Source of the DNA: an uncultured Alphaproteobacteria bacterium
GTDB taxonomy: Bacteria; Pseudomonadota; Alphaproteobacteria; Rhodobacterales; Rhodobacteraceae
DNA length: 55,182 nucleotides
Assembly (NCBI GenBank): GCA_902537215.1
Contig: CACBAM010000013.1
Span: 1-55,182, forward strand
Direction: 5' to 3'
The notes under the pieces were generated by a model. That model saw only the letters and a list, made by a program, of their open reading frames with translations. It made no database searches and was not told where the DNA came from. Below are positions 1 to 9,092 of the stretch, one piece after another (within the stretch, counting starts at the first letter, position 1; every line of letters begins with the position of its first letter). A program made the position numbers and the translations under genes.

Positions 1-1296
1 AAAAAAGTGGCGCTTGGGGAATTAGATTGTGAAGATGTTTTATTCTTTAGAGATGAAGTTGATGTTGATAATCTTAGATCACAATTAATTGAACTTATTA
101 TTAGAAATGAAGGCACCTCCTTTATTGGTAACGATGGTTTAAATGAAGATCAAACAATGATCAGACAGGAATTTTATAAATTTGCTAAAGACAAGATAGA
201 ACCGTTCGCACATGAGTGGCATCTTAAAGATGAGCTTATACCTTTAAGTATAATTGAAGAACTCGCTGACTTGGGTGTATTTGGGTTAACCATTCCAGAA
301 GAGTTTGGAGGTACCGGTCTTGACAAAATTACAATGTGTGTTGTTTCTGAGGAACTTTCAAGAGGTTACATCGGCGTTGGGAGCCTAGCTACTAGGACCG
401 ATATCGCATCTGAATTGATCCTTTGCGGTGGTTCTATAAAACAGAAAGAGCATTGGTTACCAAAAATATCATCAGGTGAAATTATGCCAACAGCAGTTTT
501 CACAGAACCAAATACTGGATCAGATCTAGGTAATCTACAGACACGTGCTACTTTGGATGGGGAAGAATATAGTATTACAGGAAACAAAACGTGGATAACG
601 CATGCATCTAGAGCCAACTTGATGACTTTATTAGCTCGCTCAGACAGGAACAAAGGTGGCTATAAAGGCTTGTCAATGTTTCTGGCACCAAAATCACCCG
701 GAGAAGATAATGATGATTTTCCCGATCAGGGTATAAAGGGTGGAGAGATCGAAGTTCTAGGTTACAGAGGAATGAAAGAGTATGAGATAAGTTTTGATGA
801 TTTTAGGGTCGATAAAAAGAATTTACTTGGAGAAGAGGAAGGAAAAGGGTTTACACAATTGATGGAAACATTCGAAAGCGCTCGTATTCAAACGGCAGCG
901 AGAGCAATCGGTGTTGCTAAAAATGCATTTGACTTGGGCTTCAAGTATGCTGAGGAAAGAACTCAATTTGGACAAAAAATAATTAAATTTCCACGGGTCA
1001 GGGATAAATTAGTAAATATGGCTGTCGAAATAATGATAGCTAAGCAACTTACTTATTTCTCAGCAAGAGCTAAAGATGATGGAAAAAGATGTGATTTGGA
1101 AGCAGGAATGGCGAAATTGTTGGCGGCTAGGGTTGCTTGGACAGCTGCTGACAATTCCTTGCAAATCCATGGAGGAAATGGCTTTGCCCTCGAATATAAA
1201 ATAAGCCGCGTGCTTTGCGATGCACGAATACTCAACATTTTTGAGGGTGCTGCAGAAATTCAAGCCCAAGTTATAGCAAAACGCATCTTAAGTTAA
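1..1296 (+). CDS. mcd: Methylsuccinyl-CoA dehydrogenase, 5' partial
   Basis: FAD-dependent acyl-CoA dehydrogenase that should oxidise (2S)-methylsuccinyl-CoA to mesaconyl-CoA in the ethylmalonyl-CoA pathway, passing electrons to ETF. The frame is open to the left edge, so the true start is lost; about 430 residues are visible. The part before residue 45 is an N-terminal extension that ordinary short-chain acyl-CoA dehydrogenases lack and Mcd proteins have. Diagnostic stretches are LKDELIP, CVVSEELSRGYIGVGSL, TAVFTEPNTGSDLG, GNKTWITHA, EIEVLGYRGMKEYE, ESARIQTAARAIGVA and QIHGGNGFALEY, which match remembered rhodobacterial Mcd more closely than isovaleryl- or butyryl-CoA dehydrogenases. It overlaps convergent recO by 4 bases. 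A different acyl-CoA dehydrogenase specificity cannot be fully excluded. Confidence 0.87.
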   Translation, partial: KKVALGELDCEDVLFFRDEVDVDNLRSQLIELIIRNEGTSFIGNDGLNEDQTMIRQEFYKFAKDKIEPFAHEWHLKDELIPLSIIEELADLGVFGLTIPEEFGGTGLDKITMCVVSEELSRGYIGVGSLATRTDIASELILCGGSIKQKEHWLPKISSGEIMPTAVFTEPNTGSDLGNLQTRATLDGEEYSITGNKTWITHASRANLMTLLARSDRNKGGYKGLSMFLAPKSPGEDNDDFPDQGIKGGEIEVLGYRGMKEYEISFDDFRVDKKNLLGEEEGKGFTQLMETFESARIQTAARAIGVAKNAFDLGFKYAEERTQFGQKIIKFPRVRDKLVNMAVEIMIAKQLTYFSARAKDDGKRCDLEAGMAKLLAARVAWTAADNSLQIHGGNGFALEYKISRVLCDARILNIFEGAAEIQAQVIAKRILS

Positions 1297-2027
1297 GGCT
1301 TATTGATCAACAACACCCTATTTCTTAATTTGAAAAAATGGTCTTTTCGGAATTTTTTCACTGGATTTAGATTCTTCTTAATAAAATATTCTGTAAGTTT
1401 AAAACCATTTTCTAAATCAGCTACAGTTAAAATTTTTGGCGACTTCCTGTCTCCTAAAAAATCAGGAAGCATTAGCAATTTATTTTCCCATCCAATACTT
1501 GATTTACTTGAAACAGCACAACCACTCTTTGGGGATACGAACTTTAAGTCTTTTTTTGAACCACTCACTACACACTTAGCTAAATCAAGCCCAAAGCCAA
1601 GACTTGTTAATAATTGCAACTCCCATTCTACATACCTTCTTAACTTTTCTTCGATGCTGTGTTTGCCTTCAATACACATAATTGTTTGATGATATAGATC
1701 ATCAAAATCGATTCTTTCTGGTAAAAATGTAGAGCAAAGAACACAAATCAAATTAAAAAGTTCCAAACCAATTCGATCCTCGCTAATTGTATGGTATCTA
1801 GATTTTATCAATTCGACCTGAAAAGTACCGAGGCTTTCTTCAATTCTTGAGTTCCAAGTTAAAAATAGTTGATTTCCAGGCTGAATAACAGATTTATTCT
1901 TTTTGCTAAATGCTCCTCTTACTAAACCTACCCTTCGACCCAAAGAAATCGCAAATACATTTATTAGAGCTGAAGTCTCACCATACCTCCTCGCGTCTAA
2001 AAGAAGTCCTTCACCCTGCCATCGCAC
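1293..2027 (-). CDS. recO: DNA repair protein RecO
   Basis: RecO works with RecR and RecF to load RecA on SSB-coated gapped DNA in recombinational repair, in the cytoplasm. The 244-residue length is normal. The N-terminus has the OB-fold start of alphaproteobacterial RecO (MRWQGEGLLLDARRYGETSA, then GRRVGLVRGA), followed by a helical middle and a C-terminal region with FVSPKSGCAVS. The zinc-ligand cysteines seen in some RecO proteins are not clearly present, as is common in alphaproteobacteria. It is the last gene of the long minus-strand cluster that begins at folK or rpoZ, 3 bases after the DUF1491 gene, and its 3' end overlaps mcd. Confidence 0.9.
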   Translation of the reverse strand: MRWQGEGLLLDARRYGETSALINVFAISLGRRVGLVRGAFSKKNKSVIQPGNQLFLTWNSRIEESLGTFQVELIKSRYHTISEDRIGLELFNLICVLCSTFLPERIDFDDLYHQTIMCIEGKHSIEEKLRRYVEWELQLLTSLGFGLDLAKCVVSGSKKDLKFVSPKSGCAVSSKSSIGWENKLLMLPDFLGDRKSPKILTVADLENGFKLTEYFIKKNLNPVKKFRKDHFFKLRNRVLLINKP

Positions 2028-2030
2028 TTG

Positions 2031-2357
2031 TTACAAACCTTGCTTCAGAAAAAGGTCATGTAAGTCAAAATCTTTTGATACCACCTCAATAAGCCATAGG
2101 TCAGCGTCAGTCTCGATTTGCAACTTGAAAAACCCTTCTATACTTGATTCTGTAAGAGTGCTAAGAAATTTAATTTTTTTTCCCTCGTTATAGTCATTAA
2201 CCCTATGATAGACATCATATAGGCCCTTTCCTTTGTCGTGTTTCACAAAAATTGCACCAGCGTCACTATCACCTTTATGCTCAATATAGACCGGAATTCC
2301 CTTTCGTTCCAGACTCCATCGAATTGTGTCCACAATCATCTTGGCTTTTAAATTCAT
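2031..2357 (-). CDS. DUF1491 family protein
   Basis: Small soluble protein of 108 residues, function unknown. Its features match the alphaproteobacterial DUF1491 family: a start like LKAKMIVDTIRWSLERKGIP, then GDSDAGAIFVKHD near residue 30 and DADLWLIEVVSKD near residue 82. No signal peptide or membrane segment is visible. It lies between era (7 bases upstream) and recO (3 bases downstream), a position this family often holds in alphaproteobacteria, so it is probably co-transcribed with both. The linkage suggests, but does not show, a role near RNA maturation or DNA repair. Confidence 0.8.
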   Translation of the reverse strand: MNLKAKMIVDTIRWSLERKGIPVYIEHKGDSDAGAIFVKHDKGKGLYDVYHRVNDYNEGKKIKFLSTLTESSIEGFFKLQIETDADLWLIEVVSKDFDLHDLFLKQGL

Positions 2358-2364
2358 TCAACTC

Positions 2365-3222
2365 TTAACCTGATTTTTTCATCTTCAGTCGAATAAAAAG
2401 GTGTACCTTACTTTTTAAAAATTTCTGCATGTCTACTCTTGCTTGCACAGATATCATTTTTATTGACTTACCTTCTTTCCCTAAGATTATCGGCTTATAG
2501 CTTTTTTTATTAAGCCAAATAGTTTGGTATACTTTCAGCGAATTCTTAGAACCACGTTCAATATAATCGGTCTTTATTTCCAAATTATATGGTATTTCTT
2601 CATGAATAAACTCAAAGACCTTCTCTCGTGTAAGTTCCGATAGGAAATTCTTTTTACTAATATTACTTTTATATGCCTGCTGGAACAGCCATTCGTGAGA
2701 ATATGCCTGTTTTTCTACCCAGTTCAAAAATCTTTCCATACCCGACTTTTTACTTAGAGAAATAAAGAACGTTTCATCAAAATTGATAACACCATTTATT
2801 TTCTTTGTAATCTCAAAAAGATTTACCTTCTCAATGCAGTCAATCTTATTGATTATTAGAATCTTTTTTCTAAATTTATTCTCACTGTTATTGAGCCAGC
2901 TTCTAAACTGAGCATCTATAGATTGGCTTCTTTTTGTGTTATCAACCATGTAAATTAGCAAATCCACATTTTCGGCAACCGTTTTGAAAGTTTCGGAAAT
3001 TCGAATATTTTTTTCTATCTTATTCAATCCAGGAGTATCAAAAAATATCAGTTGGCTATTATCTTTTGTGATAACTCCAGTGGTGTTCCTCTGGGTAGTC
3101 TGCGCTTTCCTTGACACAATAGAGACTTTTTCTCCAACTAGAGAGTTCACCAAAGTACTTTTTCCAACATTAGGTTTTCCAACAATTAGTGCTTTCAGTA
3201 GCTTTTTTTGAGGATCACTCAT
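2365..3222 (-). CDS. era: GTPase Era
   Basis: Era is a GTPase that binds 16S rRNA through a KH domain and assists 30S subunit assembly. The 285 residues show G1 GKPNVGKS (15-22), an effector-like TTQRNTTG stretch near 42-49, G3 DTPG (62-65), and G4 NKID near 125. The C-terminal third carries the KH signature ILGKEGKSIKMI and the usual basic tail. Its start codon lies inside the end of rnc (8-base overlap), so translation is probably coupled. The rnc-era pairing is conserved widely and fits ribosomal RNA maturation. Confidence 0.96.
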   Translation of the reverse strand: MSDPQKKLLKALIVGKPNVGKSTLVNSLVGEKVSIVSRKAQTTQRNTTGVITKDNSQLIFFDTPGLNKIEKNIRISETFKTVAENVDLLIYMVDNTKRSQSIDAQFRSWLNNSENKFRKKILIINKIDCIEKVNLFEITKKINGVINFDETFFISLSKKSGMERFLNWVEKQAYSHEWLFQQAYKSNISKKNFLSELTREKVFEFIHEEIPYNLEIKTDYIERGSKNSLKVYQTIWLNKKSYKPIILGKEGKSIKMISVQARVDMQKFLKSKVHLFIRLKMKKSG

Positions 3223-3904
3223 TAATATTGCTAATCTTTTTTAAAATTAATTCAGCTGCTTTTGTTTCTGCCATTCTTTTGGTCGAGCCATTACCAACGG
3301 CCTTTAAGCCTGACTTCAACAGGACTTCAACACAAAAATCAGGGTCATGATCTGGTCCAGTTCTAGATATTTGTCTATATATTGGTGGTTCTTGCCCCTC
3401 AGATTGTAATAATTCCTGTAATGCGGTTTTTGCATGTGCCTCTATATCTCTAACAATATCGATCTGCTTTCTCCAAACCTTAAGAACTATCTCTTTAGAG
3501 GTCTTAAAGCTCGAGTCTAAGAAAATAGCGGCAATCAAGGCTTCCACTGCATTTCCTAATATCTTGTCTTTTTGACGATTGCTAGTGCTCTTTACTGATT
3601 TACCTAAAGTCAATAAATTTTCTAATCCAATTTCTTTTGCAATTAGAGCACAGGTTTCCTTCTTAACGAGATAGTTGTAGTAAGTTGCAATTTGGCCTTC
3701 AGTAGAATTAGGGTTTAGCCTCAGTAACTCTTCTGCTATGATCAATCCGAGAACCCTATCTCCTAAGAACTCCAACCTCTCGTTGTTAGCTTTACTAGAT
3801 TTTCCGACAGAAGAGTGGGTGAGTGCTTCCTCCAAAAGTCTATTATTTTTAAACTGATAGTTTAATAGTCTACAAATTTCTTTTTGATGATGATTGATTT
3901 TCAC
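3215..3904 (-). CDS. rnc: Ribonuclease III
   Basis: Double-strand-specific endoribonuclease that processes rRNA precursors and structured mRNAs. The 229 residues contain the RNase III signature NERLEFLGDRVLGL (41-54), the second metal-binding stretch GNAVEALIAAIFLD near 110-123, and a C-terminal double-stranded RNA binding domain from about residue 160 with TALQELLQ and the closing GNGSTKRMAETKAAELIL. It overlaps lepB upstream by 4 bases and era downstream by 8 bases, indicating one transcript. Confidence 0.97.
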   Translation of the reverse strand: MKINHHQKEICRLLNYQFKNNRLLEEALTHSSVGKSSKANNERLEFLGDRVLGLIIAEELLRLNPNSTEGQIATYYNYLVKKETCALIAKEIGLENLLTLGKSVKSTSNRQKDKILGNAVEALIAAIFLDSSFKTSKEIVLKVWRKQIDIVRDIEAHAKTALQELLQSEGQEPPIYRQISRTGPDHDPDFCVEVLLKSGLKAVGNGSTKRMAETKAAELILKKISNINE

Positions 3905-4695
3905 CTAATGACCTTAAAGAAGCGATCTTTTCTCCACGTCCAAAAGTAAAATATAGAGCTACCTCTAGAAGAGAATAAGATCAGAGATGCTTTACCAATG
4001 AGATATTTTTTAGAAACCAAACCTACCCCACCAAATTGTCTATCAAATCTGCTATCCAAGGAGTTATCTCTATTATCTCCAAGAAAAAAGTATTCATCAT
4101 CTCCAATTATAAAATCTTGAGTATCATCTCCGATATTTTGTCCCAAGTCTAAGATTTTATAGCTCTTACCATTATCCAGTTTCTCTAGGCTTTGGTACTT
4201 AAAGCAATTCTCGTTTCCAAAGGGAACGGGTTCATTCACACATTGTGGAACTGTCTTCATTGACCCTTGCTCTATCTTTTTTTCTACAAAGTTAGACAAT
4301 TCCTCTCTAATTAACATAGACTCATTTATGAACAATTTGCCTTTTATTAACCTAACTTTATCTCCCGGGAGACCGATGATTCTTTTTATGTAGTCCTTAC
4401 CACTTTTCGGGTGCCTAAACACGACAACATCCCCTCTTTTGGGTTCAGAGAAAAATATTCTATCACTTATTGGACAGATGGAAAATGGACAAGAATAACG
4501 CGAAAAACCATATGAAAACTTGTTAACGAATAAAAAATCGCCGACGAGTAGATTGGGCTTCATCGAGCCAGTTGGAATCCAAAATGGCTGAAAAAATATT
4601 GTTCGAATGGTACCAGCTAGAAGAAGTGCAATTATCAAAGTACTTATTAGCTCATAAATTGGACCTTTTTTATTTCTTACATTTTTTCCCTGCAT
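3901..4695 (-). CDS. lepB: Signal peptidase I
   Basis: Inner-membrane serine protease that removes signal peptides from Sec and Tat substrates. One N-terminal membrane helix (about 17-33) precedes the catalytic region. The Ser-Lys dyad is visible: Ser44 in PTGSMKP and Lys104 in DYIKRIIGLPGD. Box E GDNRDNSLDSR is near residue 208. The 264-residue length is ordinary for alphaproteobacteria. It ends in a 4-base overlap with rnc, and 50 bases separate its start from acpS. Confidence 0.95.
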   Translation of the reverse strand: MQGKNVRNKKGPIYELISTLIIALLLAGTIRTIFFQPFWIPTGSMKPNLLVGDFLFVNKFSYGFSRYSCPFSICPISDRIFFSEPKRGDVVVFRHPKSGKDYIKRIIGLPGDKVRLIKGKLFINESMLIREELSNFVEKKIEQGSMKTVPQCVNEPVPFGNENCFKYQSLEKLDNGKSYKILDLGQNIGDDTQDFIIGDDEYFFLGDNRDNSLDSRFDRQFGGVGLVSKKYLIGKASLILFSSRGSSIFYFWTWRKDRFFKVIR

Positions 4696-4745
4696 AGCTT
4701 TTTATATCCAATTTAGTTGTTCAGTGCAATTCTACAGATATTGAT

Positions 4746-5141
4746 CTAAGAAATTCCTTCAATAATCACGATGGCCTTTGCCCATGGGTAATCATCCGTC
4801 AAACTGACGTTTATTTTTGAGCTATAACCAATTGGGGTCATATGTTTGAGAAAGTCTTTAGCTTTTCCTTCAATTATGAGTTCTGGTTTCCCAGACCCAA
4901 GATTTACTATATGCATCTCTTTCCATGATATACCCATTCTCAAGCCTATCCCTAGGGCCTTAGAACAGGCTTCTTTAGCTGCCCATCTTTTTGCATAGGA
5001 AGATGAAGGATCATATTTTCTTCTCGACCTTTGGATTTCGATCTCAGAAAAAACCCGTTTCTCAAAGCGATCTCCAAAGCGATCGAGAACTTTTCTAATC
5101 CTCTCAATATTTACAAGATCGGTACCAATACCTAAAATCAC
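4746..5141 (-). CDS. acpS: Holo-[acyl-carrier-protein] synthase
   Basis: Transfers 4'-phosphopantetheine from CoA to a serine of apo-ACP, activating fatty-acid synthesis. The 131-residue protein begins with the family signature MILGIGTDLVNIERI, giving the Mg-binding Asp8, and has the second metal ligand Glu57 in WAAKEACSKALG. The GISWKEMHIVNLGSGKPEL stretch is also typical. Its start overlaps the end of pdxJ by 4 bases; the pdxJ-acpS-lepB order is conserved in alphaproteobacteria. Confidence 0.95.
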   Translation of the reverse strand: MILGIGTDLVNIERIRKVLDRFGDRFEKRVFSEIEIQRSRRKYDPSSSYAKRWAAKEACSKALGIGLRMGISWKEMHIVNLGSGKPELIIEGKAKDFLKHMTPIGYSSKINVSLTDDYPWAKAIVIIEGIS

Positions 5142-5896
5142 TCTTTTGACCTATATAATCTAGCTTCTTTTATTTTTTGCTTCATTATCTCAATAGCACC
5201 CCCAAGTCCCATAAAAATGCTATCACTTATTATTGCATGCCCTATATTAAGTTCTTTTATTTCGCGAATTTTACTAATATAGCCAACGGACCTAGTTGTA
5301 AGTCCATGCCCTGCATGAACTTCCAATCCTAATTTGAAGGCATATTTCGCCGCTTTTTCTATTGTTTTGATAACTTCAATATAGTTTTTATCGTTATTTT
5401 CATAAAGGTCACAAAAGTACCCAGTGTGGAGTTCAATAATGTCGGCACCAATACTTTTTGCAGCATCAATTTGTTTCTCACTTGGTTCGATAAATAAAGA
5501 GACTCTAATGTCTTTTTGTTTGATAGGCTCAATAAAGGACCTCAAACTGGAAATTTTTTTACAAACATTTAAACCACCCTCAGTTGTTCGTTCTTCTCTC
5601 TTTTCAGGAACCAGACAAACAGCATTTGGTAATACATCCAAAGCAATTTTTTGCATCTCATCAGTAGCAGCCATTTCAAGGTTCAGGGGTAGAATATTTT
5701 GTTTTTTAAGCCGACTTATGTCTTGATCAATTATATGCCTTCGATCTTCTCTCAAATGTGCTGTAATCCCATCTCCTCCCGCTTGTTTTACAATTTTTGC
5801 CGCCATAAGTGGGTCAGGGTAGGTTGTACCCCTAGCATTCCTTACAGTAGCAACATGGTCAATATTTACACCTAGTCTAATTTCATTTAGTCCCAT
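5138..5896 (-). CDS. pdxJ: Pyridoxine 5'-phosphate synthase
   Basis: Condenses 1-deoxy-D-xylulose 5-phosphate with 3-amino-2-oxopropyl phosphate to give pyridoxine 5'-phosphate, in the DXP-dependent vitamin B6 pathway. The 252 residues fold as a TIM barrel. Signatures include GVNIDHVATVRNARGT (9-24), DGITAHLREDRRHI near 42-55, and VHAGHGLT near residue 193. It overlaps the DUF2062 gene upstream by 14 bases and acpS downstream by 4 bases, consistent with one operon. PLP made here would serve the PLP enzymes of this window (lysA, PatB-like lyase, class IV aminotransferase). Confidence 0.96.
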   Translation of the reverse strand: MGLNEIRLGVNIDHVATVRNARGTTYPDPLMAAKIVKQAGGDGITAHLREDRRHIIDQDISRLKKQNILPLNLEMAATDEMQKIALDVLPNAVCLVPEKREERTTEGGLNVCKKISSLRSFIEPIKQKDIRVSLFIEPSEKQIDAAKSIGADIIELHTGYFCDLYENNDKNYIEVIKTIEKAAKYAFKLGLEVHAGHGLTTRSVGYISKIREIKELNIGHAIISDSIFMGLGGAIEIMKQKIKEARLYRSKE

Positions 5897-6521
5897 ATCT
5901 TTTCCTCATCAGTTTTTTCTTAAACCTTTTTGCCTTGAGAGCACTCCTCTTTTTTTGATATGTTGCAACCAAGGGTCTTAGCAAGAAATAAGATACGACT
6001 GCTATAAAAATTCCTAAAATTAATCCACCCAATGAATATGGGATAAAAACCCCGTTCAAGAATTCATCCATTCTTGGCACATTATTATCCCCTATTGATC
6101 CCTCAGTAAAAAAGCTTTTGTATATAAGAAAAATAAAGTCTAAAAAACCTTCAAAAATCTTACCACCATCATCACTCGAATATTCACTACTACCTAAAAT
6201 CCACTCTCCAAACTGTAGATTAAATACGGTGATTATTGGAAAGGTTATTGGATTTCCAAAGAAAGTTCCTATTAAGGAGGCTAAAACGTTCGCTCGCAAC
6301 AAATAACTTAATAATCCAGCGATAAGAAAATGTAGGCCAAAAAGCGGTGTAAAGGATGCAAATATTCCACAACTCATACCCAAAGATATTTTGTGGGGTG
6401 TGTCAGGTATTCTCTTTAATCTTATCCCAACATATTCTATTGCTCTCGAAATCCCTTTTAGGGAAAAAATTACTTCATAAAAAAACCTAAAAATCGATCT
6501 TCTTTCTCTTCTTTTAAACAA
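5883..6521 (-). CDS. DUF2062 membrane protein
   Basis: Integral membrane protein of 212 residues, function unknown. It matches DUF2062 by the segment GIFASFTPLFGLHF near residue 50 and NPITFPIIT near 93, with hydrophobic segments around 65-85, 90-105 and 150-175, and a strongly basic C-terminal tail after 190. It sits between rsh and pdxJ, a common alphaproteobacterial arrangement, and overlaps pdxJ by 14 bases. The family is sometimes fused or linked to envelope and glycosyl-transfer functions elsewhere, but nothing here specifies a role. Confidence 0.8.
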   Translation of the reverse strand: MFKRRERRSIFRFFYEVIFSLKGISRAIEYVGIRLKRIPDTPHKISLGMSCGIFASFTPLFGLHFLIAGLLSYLLRANVLASLIGTFFGNPITFPIITVFNLQFGEWILGSSEYSSDDGGKIFEGFLDFIFLIYKSFFTEGSIGDNNVPRMDEFLNGVFIPYSLGGLILGIFIAVVSYFLLRPLVATYQKKRSALKAKRFKKKLMRKRYGTK

Positions 6522-6541
6522 TTCGAATCTCTTTTTTTTAT

Positions 6542-8683
6542 TTATTTAACATTGATATTGTTCGTTCTATATCTAGACGCCTCCGAGACATCCATGTCCA
6601 CCTGTATAGATGTAATTATGTTATGTAAATGCTTTAAGTCTCTAACAGTTAGTTCGAATACTGTTTTGTAAAAATCAGGTTTCCTCATTACAAAGGTTAA
6701 ATCAGAAATATTAGCACCCTGTTCACCAATCAAAGTACAGATTCTTCCCAAAACACCCACACTATTAACCATAGTTACTTCAATACTAGTTGAGTGAACG
6801 GGCTTATTTGAACCTGAAGGCCACCTCACCTCTAACCAAAGATTAGGTTTGGACTCAAAGGCAGCTAATAATGCACAGTCAATAGCATGCACTACTACTC
6901 CTCTCTTTTTTTGAGCAATTCCCACTATTGGATCTCCTGGGATAGGAAGACAACAGGGTGCTGGACTTCCATTACTATCAGGCGACAAACCGATAAAGTT
7001 AATTGAATCTTGATCAGGTGGAAGAGGTGCGCTTTTTGCGTTTATTAGTTCTGGGTAAAGGCTATTAACTAAATCGAAACCGGTAAATTGGACTGAGCCC
7101 AATGCTGCCAAAACACTATCCTCATCCTTTAATCCAAATTTTTCAGCAGCAATCTTAATTGCATTATCTGTGAGTTTTTTTCCTATCCTTTCTAAAGATA
7201 CTCTCGCAATTTCCTTTCCTAGTTTGATATTTTCACCTCTTCTTTCTTCTCTTATACTTTTTCTTATTGCAGCTTTAGCACGGCCGGTTACAACCATTTC
7301 CTCCCAACTTGCACTGGGCTTTTGACCACTTGCAGTAACGATTTTGACCGACTGCCCGTTCCTTAACCTTGTCCACAATGGAACTTTTATCCCATCTACC
7401 TCCGAGCCTACACAATTATCTCCTATGGAGGTATGGATAGTATATGCAAAATCTAGAGGGGTTGCACCTCTGGGCAACTTGACCACTTCTCCTTTCGGAG
7501 TAAAGCAAAATACCTTGTCTTGAAACATTTCTAATTTCATTTGTTCTATAAAATCATCAGAATTTTCGACCCAAATAAATTCTTCAGATATTCTTCTAAA
7601 CCAGCCTGAAGGATCAACGGCAAATGGGTTCTCAAATCTCTCACCGTTTCTATAAGACCAATGTGCAGCAACGCCAGTTTCAGCTACATCATGCATCTCT
7701 TTAGTTCTAATTTGGACCTCAACCCTTTTCCCATCTCGACCTGAAACAGTAGTGTGTATGGATCGGTAACCATTGGATTTGGGTTGGCTGATATAATCTT
7801 TAAATCGGCCCGGCACAGCGGACCAACGGCTATGTACCGCACCCAATGCGGTATAAACATCATTTTCATTAATTGTAATTATTCTAAATCCAAAAATGTC
7901 GGATAGTTTATAAAAAGCTTGTTGCTTATCCTGAATTTTCCGCCAAATGGAATAAGGTTTTTTTTCTCGGCCTGAAACTATCGCTTTGACACCAACTGAA
8001 GCCAGTTGATTTTCAATATCATTTATGATTTTTGGAATAAGGTCATCGCTTTCTTTTTTAAGCTTAAGAAATCGTCTGATTATTGAATTCCTTCCCTCTG
8101 GATTCAATATTCGGAAACTTAGGTCCTCTAACTCGTCTCTAATTGACTGAATTCCCATTCTACCGGCTAATGGAGCATATATATCCATAGTCTCGTTAGC
8201 CTTTACTAATTGCCTATCATTGTTCACTGCTCTTATGGTTCTCATATTATGTAATCTGTCTGCAAGCTTAACTAAAAGAACTCTTAGATCTTTGCTTATA
8301 GCAACAATCAATTTTCTAAAGTTCTCAGCTTGCTTTCTTTCCAGTGAAGCAACTTCGAGGTTTGAAAGCTTAGTCACACCGTCGACAAGATTAGCGATTT
8401 CGCTTCCAAATAAATCAGATACATCTCTAAAAGACTTATCTGTGTCCTCTATAGTATCGTGCAATAGAGCTGTGATAATCGAAGCGTCATCTAGTTTTAG
8501 CTCGGAAAGTATTTTAGCCACTTGAACTGGGTGTGAAAAAAAGGGCTCGCCAGACTTTCTCACTTGCCCCGCATGAGCATTTAGCCCAAAGAGATACGCT
8601 TTTTCAATTAAATCGACGTTTGTGCTTGGATTATATTCCTTTATGGCATCAATAAGATCATCAGCAGATAACAAGTCGTTCAC
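6542..8683 (-). CDS. rsh: Bifunctional (p)ppGpp synthetase/hydrolase (Rel/SpoT homologue)
   Basis: Cytosolic enzyme that makes and degrades the stringent-response alarmone (p)ppGpp. The 713 residues show the HD hydrolase domain first (FFSHP near 45-50 and LLHDTIEDT near 70), so hydrolysis should be intact. The synthetase domain follows, with GRFKDYI near 300 then NGYRSIHTTV. The RFKD form of this motif is the one associated with bifunctional enzymes, not the EFDD form of synthetase-only RelA. A TGS domain starts around 390 (VFCFTPKGEVVKLPRGATP), and a C-terminal ACT domain starts near 635. It appears to use a GTG start. It follows rpoZ by 24 bases. Confidence 0.95.
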   Translation of the reverse strand: MNDLLSADDLIDAIKEYNPSTNVDLIEKAYLFGLNAHAGQVRKSGEPFFSHPVQVAKILSELKLDDASIITALLHDTIEDTDKSFRDVSDLFGSEIANLVDGVTKLSNLEVASLERKQAENFRKLIVAISKDLRVLLVKLADRLHNMRTIRAVNNDRQLVKANETMDIYAPLAGRMGIQSIRDELEDLSFRILNPEGRNSIIRRFLKLKKESDDLIPKIINDIENQLASVGVKAIVSGREKKPYSIWRKIQDKQQAFYKLSDIFGFRIITINENDVYTALGAVHSRWSAVPGRFKDYISQPKSNGYRSIHTTVSGRDGKRVEVQIRTKEMHDVAETGVAAHWSYRNGERFENPFAVDPSGWFRRISEEFIWVENSDDFIEQMKLEMFQDKVFCFTPKGEVVKLPRGATPLDFAYTIHTSIGDNCVGSEVDGIKVPLWTRLRNGQSVKIVTASGQKPSASWEEMVVTGRAKAAIRKSIREERRGENIKLGKEIARVSLERIGKKLTDNAIKIAAEKFGLKDEDSVLAALGSVQFTGFDLVNSLYPELINAKSAPLPPDQDSINFIGLSPDSNGSPAPCCLPIPGDPIVGIAQKKRGVVVHAIDCALLAAFESKPNLWLEVRWPSGSNKPVHSTSIEVTMVNSVGVLGRICTLIGEQGANISDLTFVMRKPDFYKTVFELTVRDLKHLHNIITSIQVDMDVSEASRYRTNNINVK

Positions 8684-8707
8684 CTATTGTTAAGGTAAAT
8701 AAATACT

Positions 8708-9073
8708 CTATTTGTCCTCTGATGTTTGAGCATCCATAAGAGCTCTTAGCAAATCTTCATTCGCTGTATCATCAGCATTTTCGTCTTTACCCCTTTGACC
8801 TTCCCGAGTAAGTAGAGACAAATCCTCGTCATCTGGCTCATCGACCTCTATTTGCCGTTGGTGACTCTCAATAGTAGACTCCATTAACTCATCGAAAGTA
8901 ACCGTTTCTACCGCTATTTCTCTAAGTGCAAGAACTGGGTTTTTATCATTATCTCGATCCAGGCTGGGTTCAATCCCTCCAGAAATCATTCTTGCTCTAT
9001 GCGCAGCAAGTAAAACTAGTTCAAATCTGTTTGAAACCTTATCTATACAATCTTCTACAGTAACGCGTGCCAT
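8708..9073 (-). CDS. rpoZ: RNA polymerase omega subunit
   Basis: Small RNA polymerase subunit that helps assemble and stabilise beta'. The N-terminal 60 residues carry the family signature: [13 protein letters not shown], then [16 protein letters not shown], then [14 protein letters not shown]. The remainder up to residue 121 is an acidic, probably disordered tail typical of alphaproteobacterial omega. It stands directly upstream of rsh, the linkage seen in most Proteobacteria; omega is one of the known ppGpp contact sites on RNA polymerase. Confidence 0.95.
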   Translation of the reverse strand: MARVTVEDCIDKVSNRFELVLLAAHRARMISGGIEPSLDRDNDKNPVLALREIAVETVTFDELMESTIESHQRQIEVDEPDDEDLSLLTREGQRGKDENADDTANEDLLRALMDAQTSEDK

Positions 9074-9092
9074 AAGAATTCCTTTTTAGTTC